Shown here: positions 6,085 to 13,960 of the stretch, piece after piece | Position numbering within the stretch: the stretch's first letter is position 1 | Layout of the letters: each line of letters starts with the position of its first letter | Assembly (NCBI RefSeq): GCF_036231945.1 | Contig: NZ_CP109599.1 | Coordinates: 4,186,501-4,250,500 of the forward strand | Reading direction: 5' to 3' | Origin: Streptomyces sp. NBC_01429 | GTDB taxonomy: Bacteria > Actinomycetota > Actinomycetes > Streptomycetales > Streptomycetaceae | Length of the DNA stretch: 64,000 bases | The notes under the pieces: model-generated | Seen by the model: the letters and a program-made list of their open reading frames with translations, nothing else | The model's database searches: none | Told to the model about the DNA's origin: nothing | Position numbers and translations under genes: made by a program

Positions 6085-7449
6085 TCAGACGGTTCGGTCC
6101 AGGAATTCACGGACTTCGGGCAGGTGCTGGTGGGCTCGGAGCTTGGTCCGCAGATCGGTGAGGACACTCGTGCCTCGCCCGGAGGTGACGCCGCCCATGG
6201 CGCGTACAGCCTGGTCGGCCGTGTGCACTGCTACATCCACGTCGCGGAGCGAGAGGTGGACATCGGCTTCGCGGCTCAGGCGCAGCGCGCGCGAGCGGGG
6301 GTAGGCGTCGCCGTCGTACGTCTCGTCCCGGGGCGCGGCGACGGCCGCGTAGTGGGTCAGTGCCCGGCGGGGGTCGTGGAGATCGGAAGCGTTGTTCGCG
6401 GCCCAGCTGTGCAACTCGGCTCGGCTGACCCAGTAGACGCAGGCCGGTTCGTCGTCCGGGCGGCCGGCGTTGTCGTAGGCGGTGAATGCGGCGGCCTCGG
6501 CGCGACGGCTGGCACGCAGGTCTCCGGACTTCGCATGGGCACGGGCAGTGCGCGCGTGGATCATGGCGATCATCCGGGGGGAGCCGGTGCGTCGCGCGTT
6601 CCTGAGAGCTTCATCGGCGTAGTCCAGGGCGCCGGATGTGTCGTGGTCGCTGTAGCGGGCCATGGCCCAGAAGGCGAACAGGTTTGCAGTCACGACCGGG
6701 TCCTGGGCGCTCGCGGCGGCCCGCGCGGCCGCCATGTAGTGGCGCTCCGCCACGGCGGTGTCCCCGGAGTCGAACGCGCACCACCCGCAGATCCGCGATG
6801 CCTCGGCGGCGGTCGCGAACAGCTGGCGGGCGACGGCTTCGCTGTAGGAGCGGGTACGCAGCACCGTGGTGATCGAGCTGAGTTCGGCGCGGGCCAGTGC
6901 GTACGTCTCGGCGGACCCGATCTCGTCGTCGAGCTGGCGCAGTGCCGTGAGGCGGGCGTCGATCAGTGCCGCGCTGCGGTCGGTGACGCGCGGCCGACCG
7001 GAGGTGAGCACAGCTGTCGCAGGTGACGCCGCTGCCCAGTTGGCGAGGGTGGTGGCGGCCAGGGCGCCGCCGGTGAAGAGTGCTGCTCGTCGGTCCATGG
7101 TGTCCGGCCTTCCTAGATGGTCCAGTGCCGTGAGCGCACCGGCCGGAGTCCACGGTGCGGTCAGCAGTACCTGGTCGGCGTCCAGCGCCACGCGCAGCCA
7201 GTGCGGCCAGCCCAGCGCACGGACCTGGTCGGTCGGCACGCCGAGCATGGCGGCCATGGCCGTCTCCGTGTAGCGGTCGGGGCGTACCCCCCGCTTCCAC
7301 CGGCTGACTTTCTCCGGCCTGGTGGCCATCACTCCGAAGCCGAGGGACTCGTGCCATGCCGCCACGCGCCGGAGAAAGGCGGCGCGGTCGAGGCAGCCGA
7401 GAAGGTCCAATACGCGCTGAATCAGGTCCTCTTCCGCGGAATCGGCCAT
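6085..7449 (-). CDS. HTH/TPR-type transcriptional regulator
   Basis: This 454-aa protein has an XRE-like N-terminal region (about 1-75) containing ATRPEKVSRWKRGVRPDRYT and MLGVPTDQVRALGWPHWL. A hydrophobic patch, FTGGALAATTLANWAAASPA, follows near residue 130. The C-terminal two-thirds is helical tetratricopeptide-like repeats rich in Ala, Tyr and His (AERHYMAAARAAASAQ, ALDYADEALRNARRTG, ALTHYAAVAA). Proteins of this build regulate antibiotic, peptide and morphology genes in Streptomyces. It is divergent from the aminotransferase gene, with four 10-bp tandem repeats between them, and may control that cassette. Target and ligand are unknown. Confidence 0.78.
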   Translation of the reverse strand: MADSAEEDLIQRVLDLLGCLDRAAFLRRVAAWHESLGFGVMATRPEKVSRWKRGVRPDRYTETAMAAMLGVPTDQVRALGWPHWLRVALDADQVLLTAPWTPAGALTALDHLGRPDTMDRRAALFTGGALAATTLANWAAASPATAVLTSGRPRVTDRSAALIDARLTALRQLDDEIGSAETYALARAELSSITTVLRTRSYSEAVARQLFATAAEASRICGWCAFDSGDTAVAERHYMAAARAAASAQDPVVTANLFAFWAMARYSDHDTSGALDYADEALRNARRTGSPRMIAMIHARTARAHAKSGDLRASRRAEAAAFTAYDNAGRPDDEPACVYWVSRAELHSWAANNASDLHDPRRALTHYAAVAAPRDETYDGDAYPRSRALRLSREADVHLSLRDVDVAVHTADQAVRAMGGVTSGRGTSVLTDLRTKLRAHQHLPEVREFLDRTV

Positions 7450-7540
7450 ATCTGTGTCCCGCCCCTCCGCATGTGTGCCCCGATCCAGTAGGGGTCAGTG
7501 TCCTGCCCATCGGGGCCGGTAGGTCAAGAGGCCGGAGCAG

Positions 7541-7580
7541 GGAGGCACGGGGAGGCACGGCGAGGCATCGCGAGGCAGTC
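7541..7580. repeat. Four tandem 10-bp repeats, candidate regulator-binding array
   Basis: Consecutive 10-bp units GGAGGCACGG, GGAGGCACGG, CGAGGCATCG and CGAGGCAGTC share the core GAGGCA at exact helical-turn spacing. They lie between the divergent TPR regulator and aminotransferase genes, where an activator would bind. Direct repeats with near-helical period are known for SARP-type activators; here this is inference. Confidence 0.6.
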
Positions 7581-7663
7581 GCACCGTGCTTCTGCGGCCG
7601 GTGACGGCGCGCCAGGATCTCTCTTCACCAGCCCGTTGGGCACACCCAGGAAGGGATGTCTCC

Positions 7664-8965
7664 GTGGATCGGTACTTGCCCCGGCGCGACCGGTTGCTGA
7701 CCTCGTCCAGGCCCTTGCCGGATTTCGATGTGGTGAGAGCGAGTGGGCCCTGGCTCCACTGCACTGACGGCCGCCGGATCTTCGACGGATCGAGCGGACT
7801 CATCTGCGTGAACGTGGGCCAGGGCAGCCGTAAGGTGCTCTCCCGCATCGAGCGGCAGTTCTTCCGCTCCTCGTTCGGTGGCGCCGCCGTGGTACGACCC
7901 CACGTCCAAGTGGAGCTGATGGACCGTCTGTGCCGCGCTGTGGGGCGTCCGCGGGACTCCGTCGCGCTGGTGACGTGCGGGACCCTTGGCGTGGAGGTCG
8001 CCGTCGGGCTGGCCCGGAACATCGCGCGCGTCCGGGGCGGGAAGCAGCGCGGGGACATCCTGACGTCCAGCCTGAGTTATCACGGCAACAGCGCGCTCAC
8101 CCTCGCGCTCGCCGGTAATCACGCCCGGCGGCCGAGGCCGGAAGACGCGCTCGGTCTCGGTCCGGCCTTTCCTGCGCCCTACCCCCCGGCCCACGACCAC
8201 GCGGAGCGCGCGTGTGATGCCTCGTGTGCCGACGAAGTGGCGACGGCGATCGACAGCAGGGGCCCGGAGAACGTCGCCGCTGTCCTGCTGGAGCCCATCA
8301 ACGGCACCACCGGCGGCGCCTACGTGCCGCCCGACGGATATCTCCGACGCGTGTCGGAGATCTGCCGGGAACGAGGGGTCCTCGTCATCCACGACGAGGT
8401 CCTGACCGGACTGTGGCGCACCGGCACCCCCCTGGCCAGCAACCACTGGGACGGCGCCGAGCCGGACCTGTGCATCCTCTCCAAGGGGCTGGGCGCGGGC
8501 TACACCAGCGTGGGCGCGGTACTGGTGTCCCCCGAGGTCGCGCCGCTGCTCCGCCACGACGACGCGGACCCCCTGCCCGCGATGGGCACCATGGCCGCCC
8601 ATCCCCTTCAGGCGGCGGCCTGCCTCGGTGTCCTGGACGAGCTGGAATCCATGGATCCGGGCGCCGTACGGGCCCGGGGCGAACGGCTCGGGTCGCTCCT
8701 GCGGCCGCTGACCGGCCTGACCGCCGTACGGGACGTCCGGGGCATCGGCCACCTGTACGGCGTGGAGCTCGCGCCCGGTCTGCTCTGGCCCCTGATGAAA
8801 GAGGCCGAGAAACGAGGGGTGTTCTTCTACCCGTTCACCGGAGCCGGTGAGCCGAGAAGCGAGGGTCTGGTCGTCGCCCCTCCACTGAATTCGACGGACG
8901 AGGACATCAGCTATCTCACTGCGGTCCTCCGCGACACGGTGAGCGCCCTGCACCGAGACGGCTGA
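7664..8965 (+). CDS. Class III PLP-dependent aminotransferase
   Basis: This 433-aa protein has the aminotransferase class III architecture: SYHGNSALTLALAGN near residue 145, VIHDEVLTGLWRTG (Asp contacting the PLP pyridine) at about 240, LCILSKGLGAGYTSVGAVL with the Schiff-base lysine near 273, and GTMAAHPLQAAACLGVLDELE near 310. It should transfer an amino group between an omega-amino compound and an alpha-keto acid. The GTG at 7664 follows AGGAAGG at 7648-7654. It heads an apparent operon with the Sir2-like gene and the UDP-glucose dehydrogenase-type gene. Substrate cannot be read from sequence; the neighbour suggests it might aminate a sugar or a small polar metabolite. Confidence 0.88.
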   Translation: MDRYLPRRDRLLTSSRPLPDFDVVRASGPWLHCTDGRRIFDGSSGLICVNVGQGSRKVLSRIERQFFRSSFGGAAVVRPHVQVELMDRLCRAVGRPRDSVALVTCGTLGVEVAVGLARNIARVRGGKQRGDILTSSLSYHGNSALTLALAGNHARRPRPEDALGLGPAFPAPYPPAHDHAERACDASCADEVATAIDSRGPENVAAVLLEPINGTTGGAYVPPDGYLRRVSEICRERGVLVIHDEVLTGLWRTGTPLASNHWDGAEPDLCILSKGLGAGYTSVGAVLVSPEVAPLLRHDDADPLPAMGTMAAHPLQAAACLGVLDELESMDPGAVRARGERLGSLLRPLTGLTAVRDVRGIGHLYGVELAPGLLWPLMKEAEKRGVFFYPFTGAGEPRSEGLVVAPPLNSTDEDISYLTAVLRDTVSALHRDG

Positions 8966-9087
8966 GCCGCTCCGCCGGCTGTCGGACACGCATCATCTGT
9001 GCTTCCTGGACCGCCGTGCTTGCAACGCGCACCGGCACCGCACCATCGGGCCCCTCACGGGCCATCCGATGCATCAAGGAGAACACC

Positions 9088-10329
9088 GTGTTCCTGCCTC
9101 ACCCCGTAATTGACTCCCTGACCCCTGACCAGGTCCTCATGTGGGACGCGACGTTCTCCCCGGAGGCCAGTGCGCAGCGGCGCCCGGCCATCGAGGAGGG
9201 CATCTGGAGGCGCACCCAGGATCCGGCCAACGCCGAGCAGTCCGGGTGGACCGAGGGTTCCTCCGGCCGCCGCCGCGTCGTGCACTACCGCCTCCACTAT
9301 GGCCTCGACCGGACCCAGCCGATGGAGCGCCTGGTACTGGAGGAGCTGTACTTGTACGTGTCGTGGCTGGCTCCGGCCGCCGAGATCGCCGACCACCGTC
9401 GTGATGTGGACCAGTGGCTCACCGACGGCCGGTGGAAGCCCACCGGCGACGAGAACGGCCGACGGCACGGCGACCTGTACGCCACCGTCGCCGAGTACGC
9501 CGTCCACCCGCAGGACGAGCGGGCCGGCCGTGACACCCCGGAGGGATTCACGTCCCTCGACGTGGCGATCCACTCGGAGGACTACAGCCTCACCCGGGCC
9601 GCTCGGAACCTTCCCTGGGACGTGCTGGCCGGAGGAATCCGGGTCAAGGGGCAGCGCGGTAACCCGACTTACGCCGACGATCTGTCGGGCCTGCTGGACC
9701 ACCTGCCGTTCGTCGTGGAAGCCGGTTGCGGCACCAGCATCGAAGCGGGCATCCCGCCGCTGCACTGGCTGCACGAGGTCTACCGGGTCACCGACCGCAC
9801 GGGTGACGACCTCACCCAGGGCTATGCCTTCACTCTCGCACCGTCCGCCGACACCCTGATCAAGGAGATGCTGACGGAAACGGACCGGAAGGTCGGCGAC
9901 ATGGTGTCGATGTTCCAGTCCGTGGTCCTTGCCGAGCCGACCGGCGCGCACCGGGCCCTGAAGGCCCTCTATGACGCCGGAGCGATGACCGGCCCGGTGG
10001 CCACCCACAACTTCGACCGCTTATTCGCCCGAGCCGGGCTGGCGGAGGCGTTCATGCGCCGCTACGACCAGCGCACCCCGCACATGCCGTTCCCCGACGA
10101 CGCCAAGTCCGTGCTCGTGATCGGTCTGCACGCCGACCGGCGTGCGGTCCAGGACCGCGCCCGCGAGCGCGGCCTGAAAATCTTCTACCTGGACACCGAG
10201 GGTGTCACCGAGAACGGGGTCCACAAGCCCTATCTCATCGAGGGCGCCAGGGAAGGCGATGTCGTGGTCCGCTCCGAGGCCACCCCCGCGCTGCTCCGCC
10301 TGGCCGGACTCCTCAACGTGAGCGTCTGA
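9088..10329 (+). CDS. Sir2-like NAD-binding protein with a novel N-terminal region
   Basis: This 413-aa protein has an N-terminal region (about 1-200) that I cannot place in a family; it includes an HRRDVDQWLTDGRWKPTGDE segment. A divergent Sir2/sirtuin Rossmann fold follows. EAGCGTSIEAGIP (about 211) resembles the sirtuin GAG-x-S motif, THNFDRLFARAG (about 305) resembles TQNID-x-L-x-AG, and VLVIGLHADRR (about 341) followed by KIFYLDTEG matches the late Rossmann strands. The four zinc cysteines of classical sirtuins are absent, and the catalytic His is not clearly placed (a candidate is in RTPHMPFP). It may use NAD in hydrolysis or ADP-ribose transfer rather than deacetylation. GTG 9088 follows AAGGAG. 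It lies between the aminotransferase and the sugar dehydrogenase. Confidence 0.7.
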   Translation: MFLPHPVIDSLTPDQVLMWDATFSPEASAQRRPAIEEGIWRRTQDPANAEQSGWTEGSSGRRRVVHYRLHYGLDRTQPMERLVLEELYLYVSWLAPAAEIADHRRDVDQWLTDGRWKPTGDENGRRHGDLYATVAEYAVHPQDERAGRDTPEGFTSLDVAIHSEDYSLTRAARNLPWDVLAGGIRVKGQRGNPTYADDLSGLLDHLPFVVEAGCGTSIEAGIPPLHWLHEVYRVTDRTGDDLTQGYAFTLAPSADTLIKEMLTETDRKVGDMVSMFQSVVLAEPTGAHRALKALYDAGAMTGPVATHNFDRLFARAGLAEAFMRRYDQRTPHMPFPDDAKSVLVIGLHADRRAVQDRARERGLKIFYLDTEGVTENGVHKPYLIEGAREGDVVVRSEATPALLRLAGLLNVSV

Positions 10330-10374
10330 GCGAAGGCAACCCCGCTTCGCGCCCCCTTCCGTACCGATAGCGTC

Positions 10375-10402
10375 GGGGGCACACCGAGCACGGTGTGCCC
10401 CC
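10375..10402. terminator. Perfect 12-bp hairpin between the Sir2-like and dehydrogenase genes
   Basis: GGGGGCACACCG (10375-10386), loop AGCA, then the exact complement to 10402. It ends 22 nt before the dehydrogenase start, so it could terminate transcription, protect an upstream mRNA end or attenuate the downstream gene. Confidence 0.75.
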
Positions 10403-10424
10403 GATCCGACAAGGACGTCCTGCT

Positions 10425-11747
10425 ATGCGTGTTTCCGTGATCGGCTGTGGTCACCTCGGTATCCCACACGCGGCGGCGATGGCCGAACTCGGCCACGAGG
10501 TCATCGGCGTGGATGTCGACCAGGCTAAGGTCGGCCGGCTCAACGCCGCCGAATGCCCCATCTACGAGACCGGGCTTCCCGAACTGCTCGCCCGCCACAC
10601 CGCGAGCGGACGCCTGCGGTTCACCACCGACATCCGCGAGGCCGCCGACTTCGCCGACGTGCACTTCATCGGTGTCGGCACCCCCATCGACGCCGACGGC
10701 CGCTCCTACGACACCGGACAGGTCTACGGCGCCATTCGCCAACTCGCCCCCCACCTGACCAGGGCCTGCGCCATCATCGGGAAGTCGACCGTCACTGTCG
10801 GCACCACTGTCCAGGTCACCGCCCTCGCCCAGCGACTGGCCCCCGCCGGCACGGGTGTTGATGTCGTGTGGAACCCGGAGTTCCTTCGTGAGGGGCACGC
10901 GGTGCAGGACACCCTCCGCCCGGACCGCCTCATCGCCGGTCTGACCACCGCCGAGGCGGAGAAGGCGGTCCGCGCCGTCTACGCGCCCATCCTGGACGCC
11001 GGTGTCCCGCTGTTCGTCTGCGACCCGCAGACAGCTGAGCTCGCCAAGGGCGCGGCGAACACCTTCCTCGGCCTGAAGATCTCCTACATCAACGGCGTCG
11101 CCGACATGTGCGAGGCCGCCGGCGCCGATATCTCCAAGATCGTGGAGATCCTCGGCATCGACCCCCGCATCGGCAGCGGCGGCATGAGGCCCGGCATCGG
11201 CTACGGCGGCGGCTGCCTGCCGAAGGATGTCCGCGCCTTCACCGCCTCCGCGCGGCAGCTCGGCGCCGACCGGGCGGCCACTCTGCTGCGGGCCGCCGAG
11301 GAGATCAACGAGAACCGCACCGACGTTGCCCTGGGGCTCATCACCCGCGCCCTGGGCGACCGCCCCGTCAAGGGCGCCCGGGTCACTGTGTGGGGTGCCG
11401 CGTTCAAGCCCGGTACGAACGATGTCCGCGAGTCCCCGGCCCTCGCCCTCGCTCAGGCCCTCCAGCAGGTTGGCGGCACCGTCACCATTCACGACCCGCA
11501 GGCCGTGGCCACGGCCGTGATTCGGAACCCCGAATTCGACTACACCGACGACCTGCCCGCTTCCCTCGACGGTGCCGATCTCGTCGTCCTGGCCACGGAG
11601 TGGCCCGAGTACCAGCAGGTCAACCCCCAGGCTCTCGTGGGCCGCCCCGCGAATCCTCTGCTCATCGACTGCCGCACCACCCTGGACCCCGAGCCCTGGC
11701 GAGCGTCGGGCTGGACCGTTCACCAGCTCGGGCGGCCCGGGAAGTAG
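10425..11747 (+). CDS. UDP-glucose/GDP-mannose dehydrogenase family protein
   Basis: This 440-aa protein has an N-terminal Rossmann fold with GCGHLGIP (7-14), a central domain (SYINGVADMCEAAGADISKI), and the catalytic motif YGGGCLPKD with the nucleophilic cysteine near residue 264. The C-terminal domain has VWGAAFKPGTNDVRESPAL. These enzymes oxidise a nucleotide-sugar C6 alcohol to a carboxylate with two NAD+, in the cytoplasm. The sugar nucleotide is uncertain (UDP-glucose most likely). ATG 10425 follows AAGGAC. It is the third gene of the aminotransferase/Sir2 cassette, though the hairpin upstream may uncouple it. Confidence 0.92.
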   Translation: MRVSVIGCGHLGIPHAAAMAELGHEVIGVDVDQAKVGRLNAAECPIYETGLPELLARHTASGRLRFTTDIREAADFADVHFIGVGTPIDADGRSYDTGQVYGAIRQLAPHLTRACAIIGKSTVTVGTTVQVTALAQRLAPAGTGVDVVWNPEFLREGHAVQDTLRPDRLIAGLTTAEAEKAVRAVYAPILDAGVPLFVCDPQTAELAKGAANTFLGLKISYINGVADMCEAAGADISKIVEILGIDPRIGSGGMRPGIGYGGGCLPKDVRAFTASARQLGADRAATLLRAAEEINENRTDVALGLITRALGDRPVKGARVTVWGAAFKPGTNDVRESPALALAQALQQVGGTVTIHDPQAVATAVIRNPEFDYTDDLPASLDGADLVVLATEWPEYQQVNPQALVGRPANPLLIDCRTTLDPEPWRASGWTVHQLGRPGK

Positions 11748-11907
11748 AACCTGGCCCGAGCGGTGGGCCCGTAAGACGTCAGAGGTGGGGCCCGCAAGAC
11801 ATCATCAAGCTCTGAAGCGTGGTGGGGGTCTCGCGCTGTGAACAGTCCTGACATTGTTCTCCGCCGTGCGGGCGGTGCCAATGCACGCGCCGCAGCCGAT
11901 GTCGGGA

Positions 11908-12595
11908 CTACTGCGCGTCGAGGTCTTCGCCGAAGGTGACGTCCGGCTCGGCGGTGAGGGCTTCGGCCACCTGGAGTGTCTGGGCCCGGTCGATGACGAT
12001 CTGCTTGAGCGAGCCGAGGCCGCGGATCCGGGAGAGATCGTTGCCCCGAAGGTCCAGGCCGCGGTACTTACCGCCGTCGAATTCGGTCAGTCGCAGGTCG
12101 CGTCCGTCGATCAGTGCGGCACCGAGGTCGGCGGCGGAGAAGACGGTCTCGCGCAGAGAGCACGTGGAGAAGATCACGGGCCCGGCGGCACGGACGCGGG
12201 TGAGGGAGCTGTAGTCGAACTTGCAGTTCTCGAACAGGACGTTGTCCAGGGTGACGTCTTCGAGCATGGCGCCCATCAGCTTGCAGCCACGGAAGACGGC
12301 TCGCGAGACCTTGCTGTCGGTCCACCGCAGGGCGGTCAGGTCGCAGTCGGCAAACTCCACGGAGTCGACACGGAGCTTCTCCAGTCGGGTGCGCTGGGCC
12401 GTGAGGCCGGTGATCCGCCCGTCCACCAGGTGAGTGTCCGTCAGGTCGAGGTCCCTGAGATCGGCGTCGGCGTAGTGGAACTCCGCCAGCCGGCCACGGC
12501 CGCTCTCCAACGAGGCGACACGGGAGAGGTAGAGGCCCCGGCTCGTTCAGGGCGGGGAGAGTGACGCTCGTGCGGCGGATCGTACGGGTGTCCAT
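11908..12595 (-). pseudogene. Pentapeptide-repeat protein, frameshifted
   Basis: The protein would start at ATG 12595 with MDTRTIRRTSVTLPALNEPG, then the frame shifts at a run of four G (minus strand; 12536-12539). Deleting one G joins it to LYLSRVASLESGRGRLAEF and the long open frame down to 11908. The body has A(D/N)Lxx pentapeptide units (FHYADADLRDLDLTDTHL, DVTLDNVLFENCKFDYSSL, FSAADLGAALIDGRDLRL) that fold as a right-handed beta helix. As sequenced the gene makes only a short nonsense product, or an N-terminally shortened protein from GTG/ATG 12510. A sequencing error in the G-run is possible. Function unknown. Confidence 0.75.
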
Positions 12596-12634
12596 CAACA
12601 GCCTCTCAACTCAGCGCGGTGACTCGATGACCTG

Positions 12635-12667
12635 CACTGTCGACACCCCCGGAGGGTGCCGACAGTG
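12635..12667. terminator. Hairpin downstream of the phosphotransferase gene
   Basis: CACTGTCG (12635-12642) pairs with CGACAGTG (12660-12667), with an inner CACCC/GGGTG extension after one mismatch. It lies between the minus-strand phosphotransferase end and the pentapeptide gene start and should stop transcription of the former. Confidence 0.65.
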
Positions 12668-12733
12668 GGACGGTTACTTCTCTTTTTCCAGCTGCCCAGG
12701 GACGTTTGGCCAGAGACGATCCGCCCTGAAGTC

Positions 12734-13573
12734 TCAACACGCCTGAAGTTCCCGCGCCACTCGCTCGGCCGTCTGCCGGGCAGCCCCTGGCCGGGGGTCG
12801 TCCGGGTCTGCGTGAGGTCCGAGGATCTTCGCGGCGATGAACAGCGTCATCAGCTTGCCGTCCCGGCTCTCCAGATCGTCATGCCGCTCACCGCGGACTC
12901 GGCCGGCCAAAGCGGGGACTGCGAGGGAGGCGCCCCACAGGTTTGCCGCGTCCAGGCCGCGCGGGGCCATGCCCCAGTCCTCCCAGTCGAACACGCAGAA
13001 CACGGGCGCCGTCACATTCGCCCAGTTGAAATCCGCGTGGGCCGGACGCCATTCGCCTACGGTCGTATCGATGCCGGGGAAGACGCGGTGGATCGTTCCC
13101 GTGACCAGCTCCGGGGTGAGGGTCTCGGTATCCGGTGTGGCGATCCGGTTGGTGTGCTGCGCGGCGAGGGCGTCCAGAGAGGCGTTCATCGCGGCCCACC
13201 ACCACTCGGACAGCTGTGGAGCCTCCGTCACCACCGCATTGCCGACAGTTGCCCCAGGCAGCAGATCCGTCTCGTCCGCCCGCCACACCACCGGCTCGCT
13301 CTCGTCCCGCCACGCTACGCCGGCGAGCCAGGCCGGTTTCGCGATCCCGAGCAGGGCCTCGGCGGACGCGGTGCCGTCCCCTCCTTGAACCCCGATCCGG
13401 TCGAGCCCGCGCCGCTCGATCCGGACCCAGGTGCCGCGATTCGTACGCGCGCCCAGAGACCGGCGCTTGCGCACCAGCGGCTTCCGGTCCAGGCGCACTT
13501 CCAGCGATCGCTCCACACGGTTGAGTACGGCCTCCACGGGCTCCTTGCGCAGATCAACCGAACGCAGTGTCAT
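12734..13573 (-). CDS. Aminoglycoside phosphotransferase-like kinase
   Basis: This 279-aa protein carries the APH/choline-kinase-fold catalytic signatures: PAHADFNWANV (Brenner motif, catalytic Asp) at about residue 178 and CVFDWEDWGMAPRGLDAANL, with the metal-binding Asp, near 195. The N-terminal lobe is less conserved, with RTNRGTWVRIERRG at about 45. The start ATG is at 13573. Streptomyces has many such paralogues acting on small molecules; antibiotic resistance is only one possibility and nothing here shows the substrate. It is co-oriented with the pentapeptide gene but separated from it by a hairpin. Confidence 0.8.
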   Translation of the reverse strand: MTLRSVDLRKEPVEAVLNRVERSLEVRLDRKPLVRKRRSLGARTNRGTWVRIERRGLDRIGVQGGDGTASAEALLGIAKPAWLAGVAWRDESEPVVWRADETDLLPGATVGNAVVTEAPQLSEWWWAAMNASLDALAAQHTNRIATPDTETLTPELVTGTIHRVFPGIDTTVGEWRPAHADFNWANVTAPVFCVFDWEDWGMAPRGLDAANLWGASLAVPALAGRVRGERHDDLESRDGKLMTLFIAAKILGPHADPDDPRPGAARQTAERVARELQAC

Positions 13574-13960
13574 ACGCCGGAACGTACCAAGTTCCCGTCG
13601 TATTTCGAGGAATGTCCCGGTTCTGTGAACCGTGGCTCGGAGTTCGGTGCTCGGAGCTCGGATGGAGTGAAGGGGCCCTGCTGAGCTGGGGGTTCGGGGT
13701 GGGGCGGGGGGCTGGGATTTGAGCTTCGAGGGGCGAGCCCTGTTTTCAGGGATCGGTTGGTCTTTGAACCCACCCACCCTCCCTGACCCGCCCGGCGGGA
13801 CGCCGGGTGACTTCCCGCGACCGGTTTGCCACTTTGGGTGAGCGCGGTCTAGCGTGCCCCCAGACATACCTGACACAACCTGACGTAAATGGCCCCCGCC
13901 TGGTGTGCAACCACCGGCGAGGGCCTGACCACATGAGATCGAAGATAGAAGGCGATCCCC
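13574..13960. other. Intergenic region with ACCTGAC repeats and an attenuator-like hairpin
   Basis: This 387-bp gap separates the divergent phosphotransferase and winged-helix-like genes. ACCTGAC occurs at 13868-13874 and 13878-13884, a 10-bp period that suggests a regulator site. An imperfect hairpin spans 13892-13924 (arms rich in GCCCCCGCC and GGCGAGGGC). No coding potential was seen. Confidence 0.5.

Noticed and set aside
7541..7580. Tandem repeats considered as a CRISPR array
   Set aside because: Unit length is only 10 bp with no spacers; it looks like a regulator-binding array.
9088..10329. Sir2-like protein as a Thoeris-type defence protein
   Set aside because: No TIR-domain partner or typical neighbour is present, and an aminotransferase and sugar dehydrogenase surround it. 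A NADase role is kept only as a possibility.
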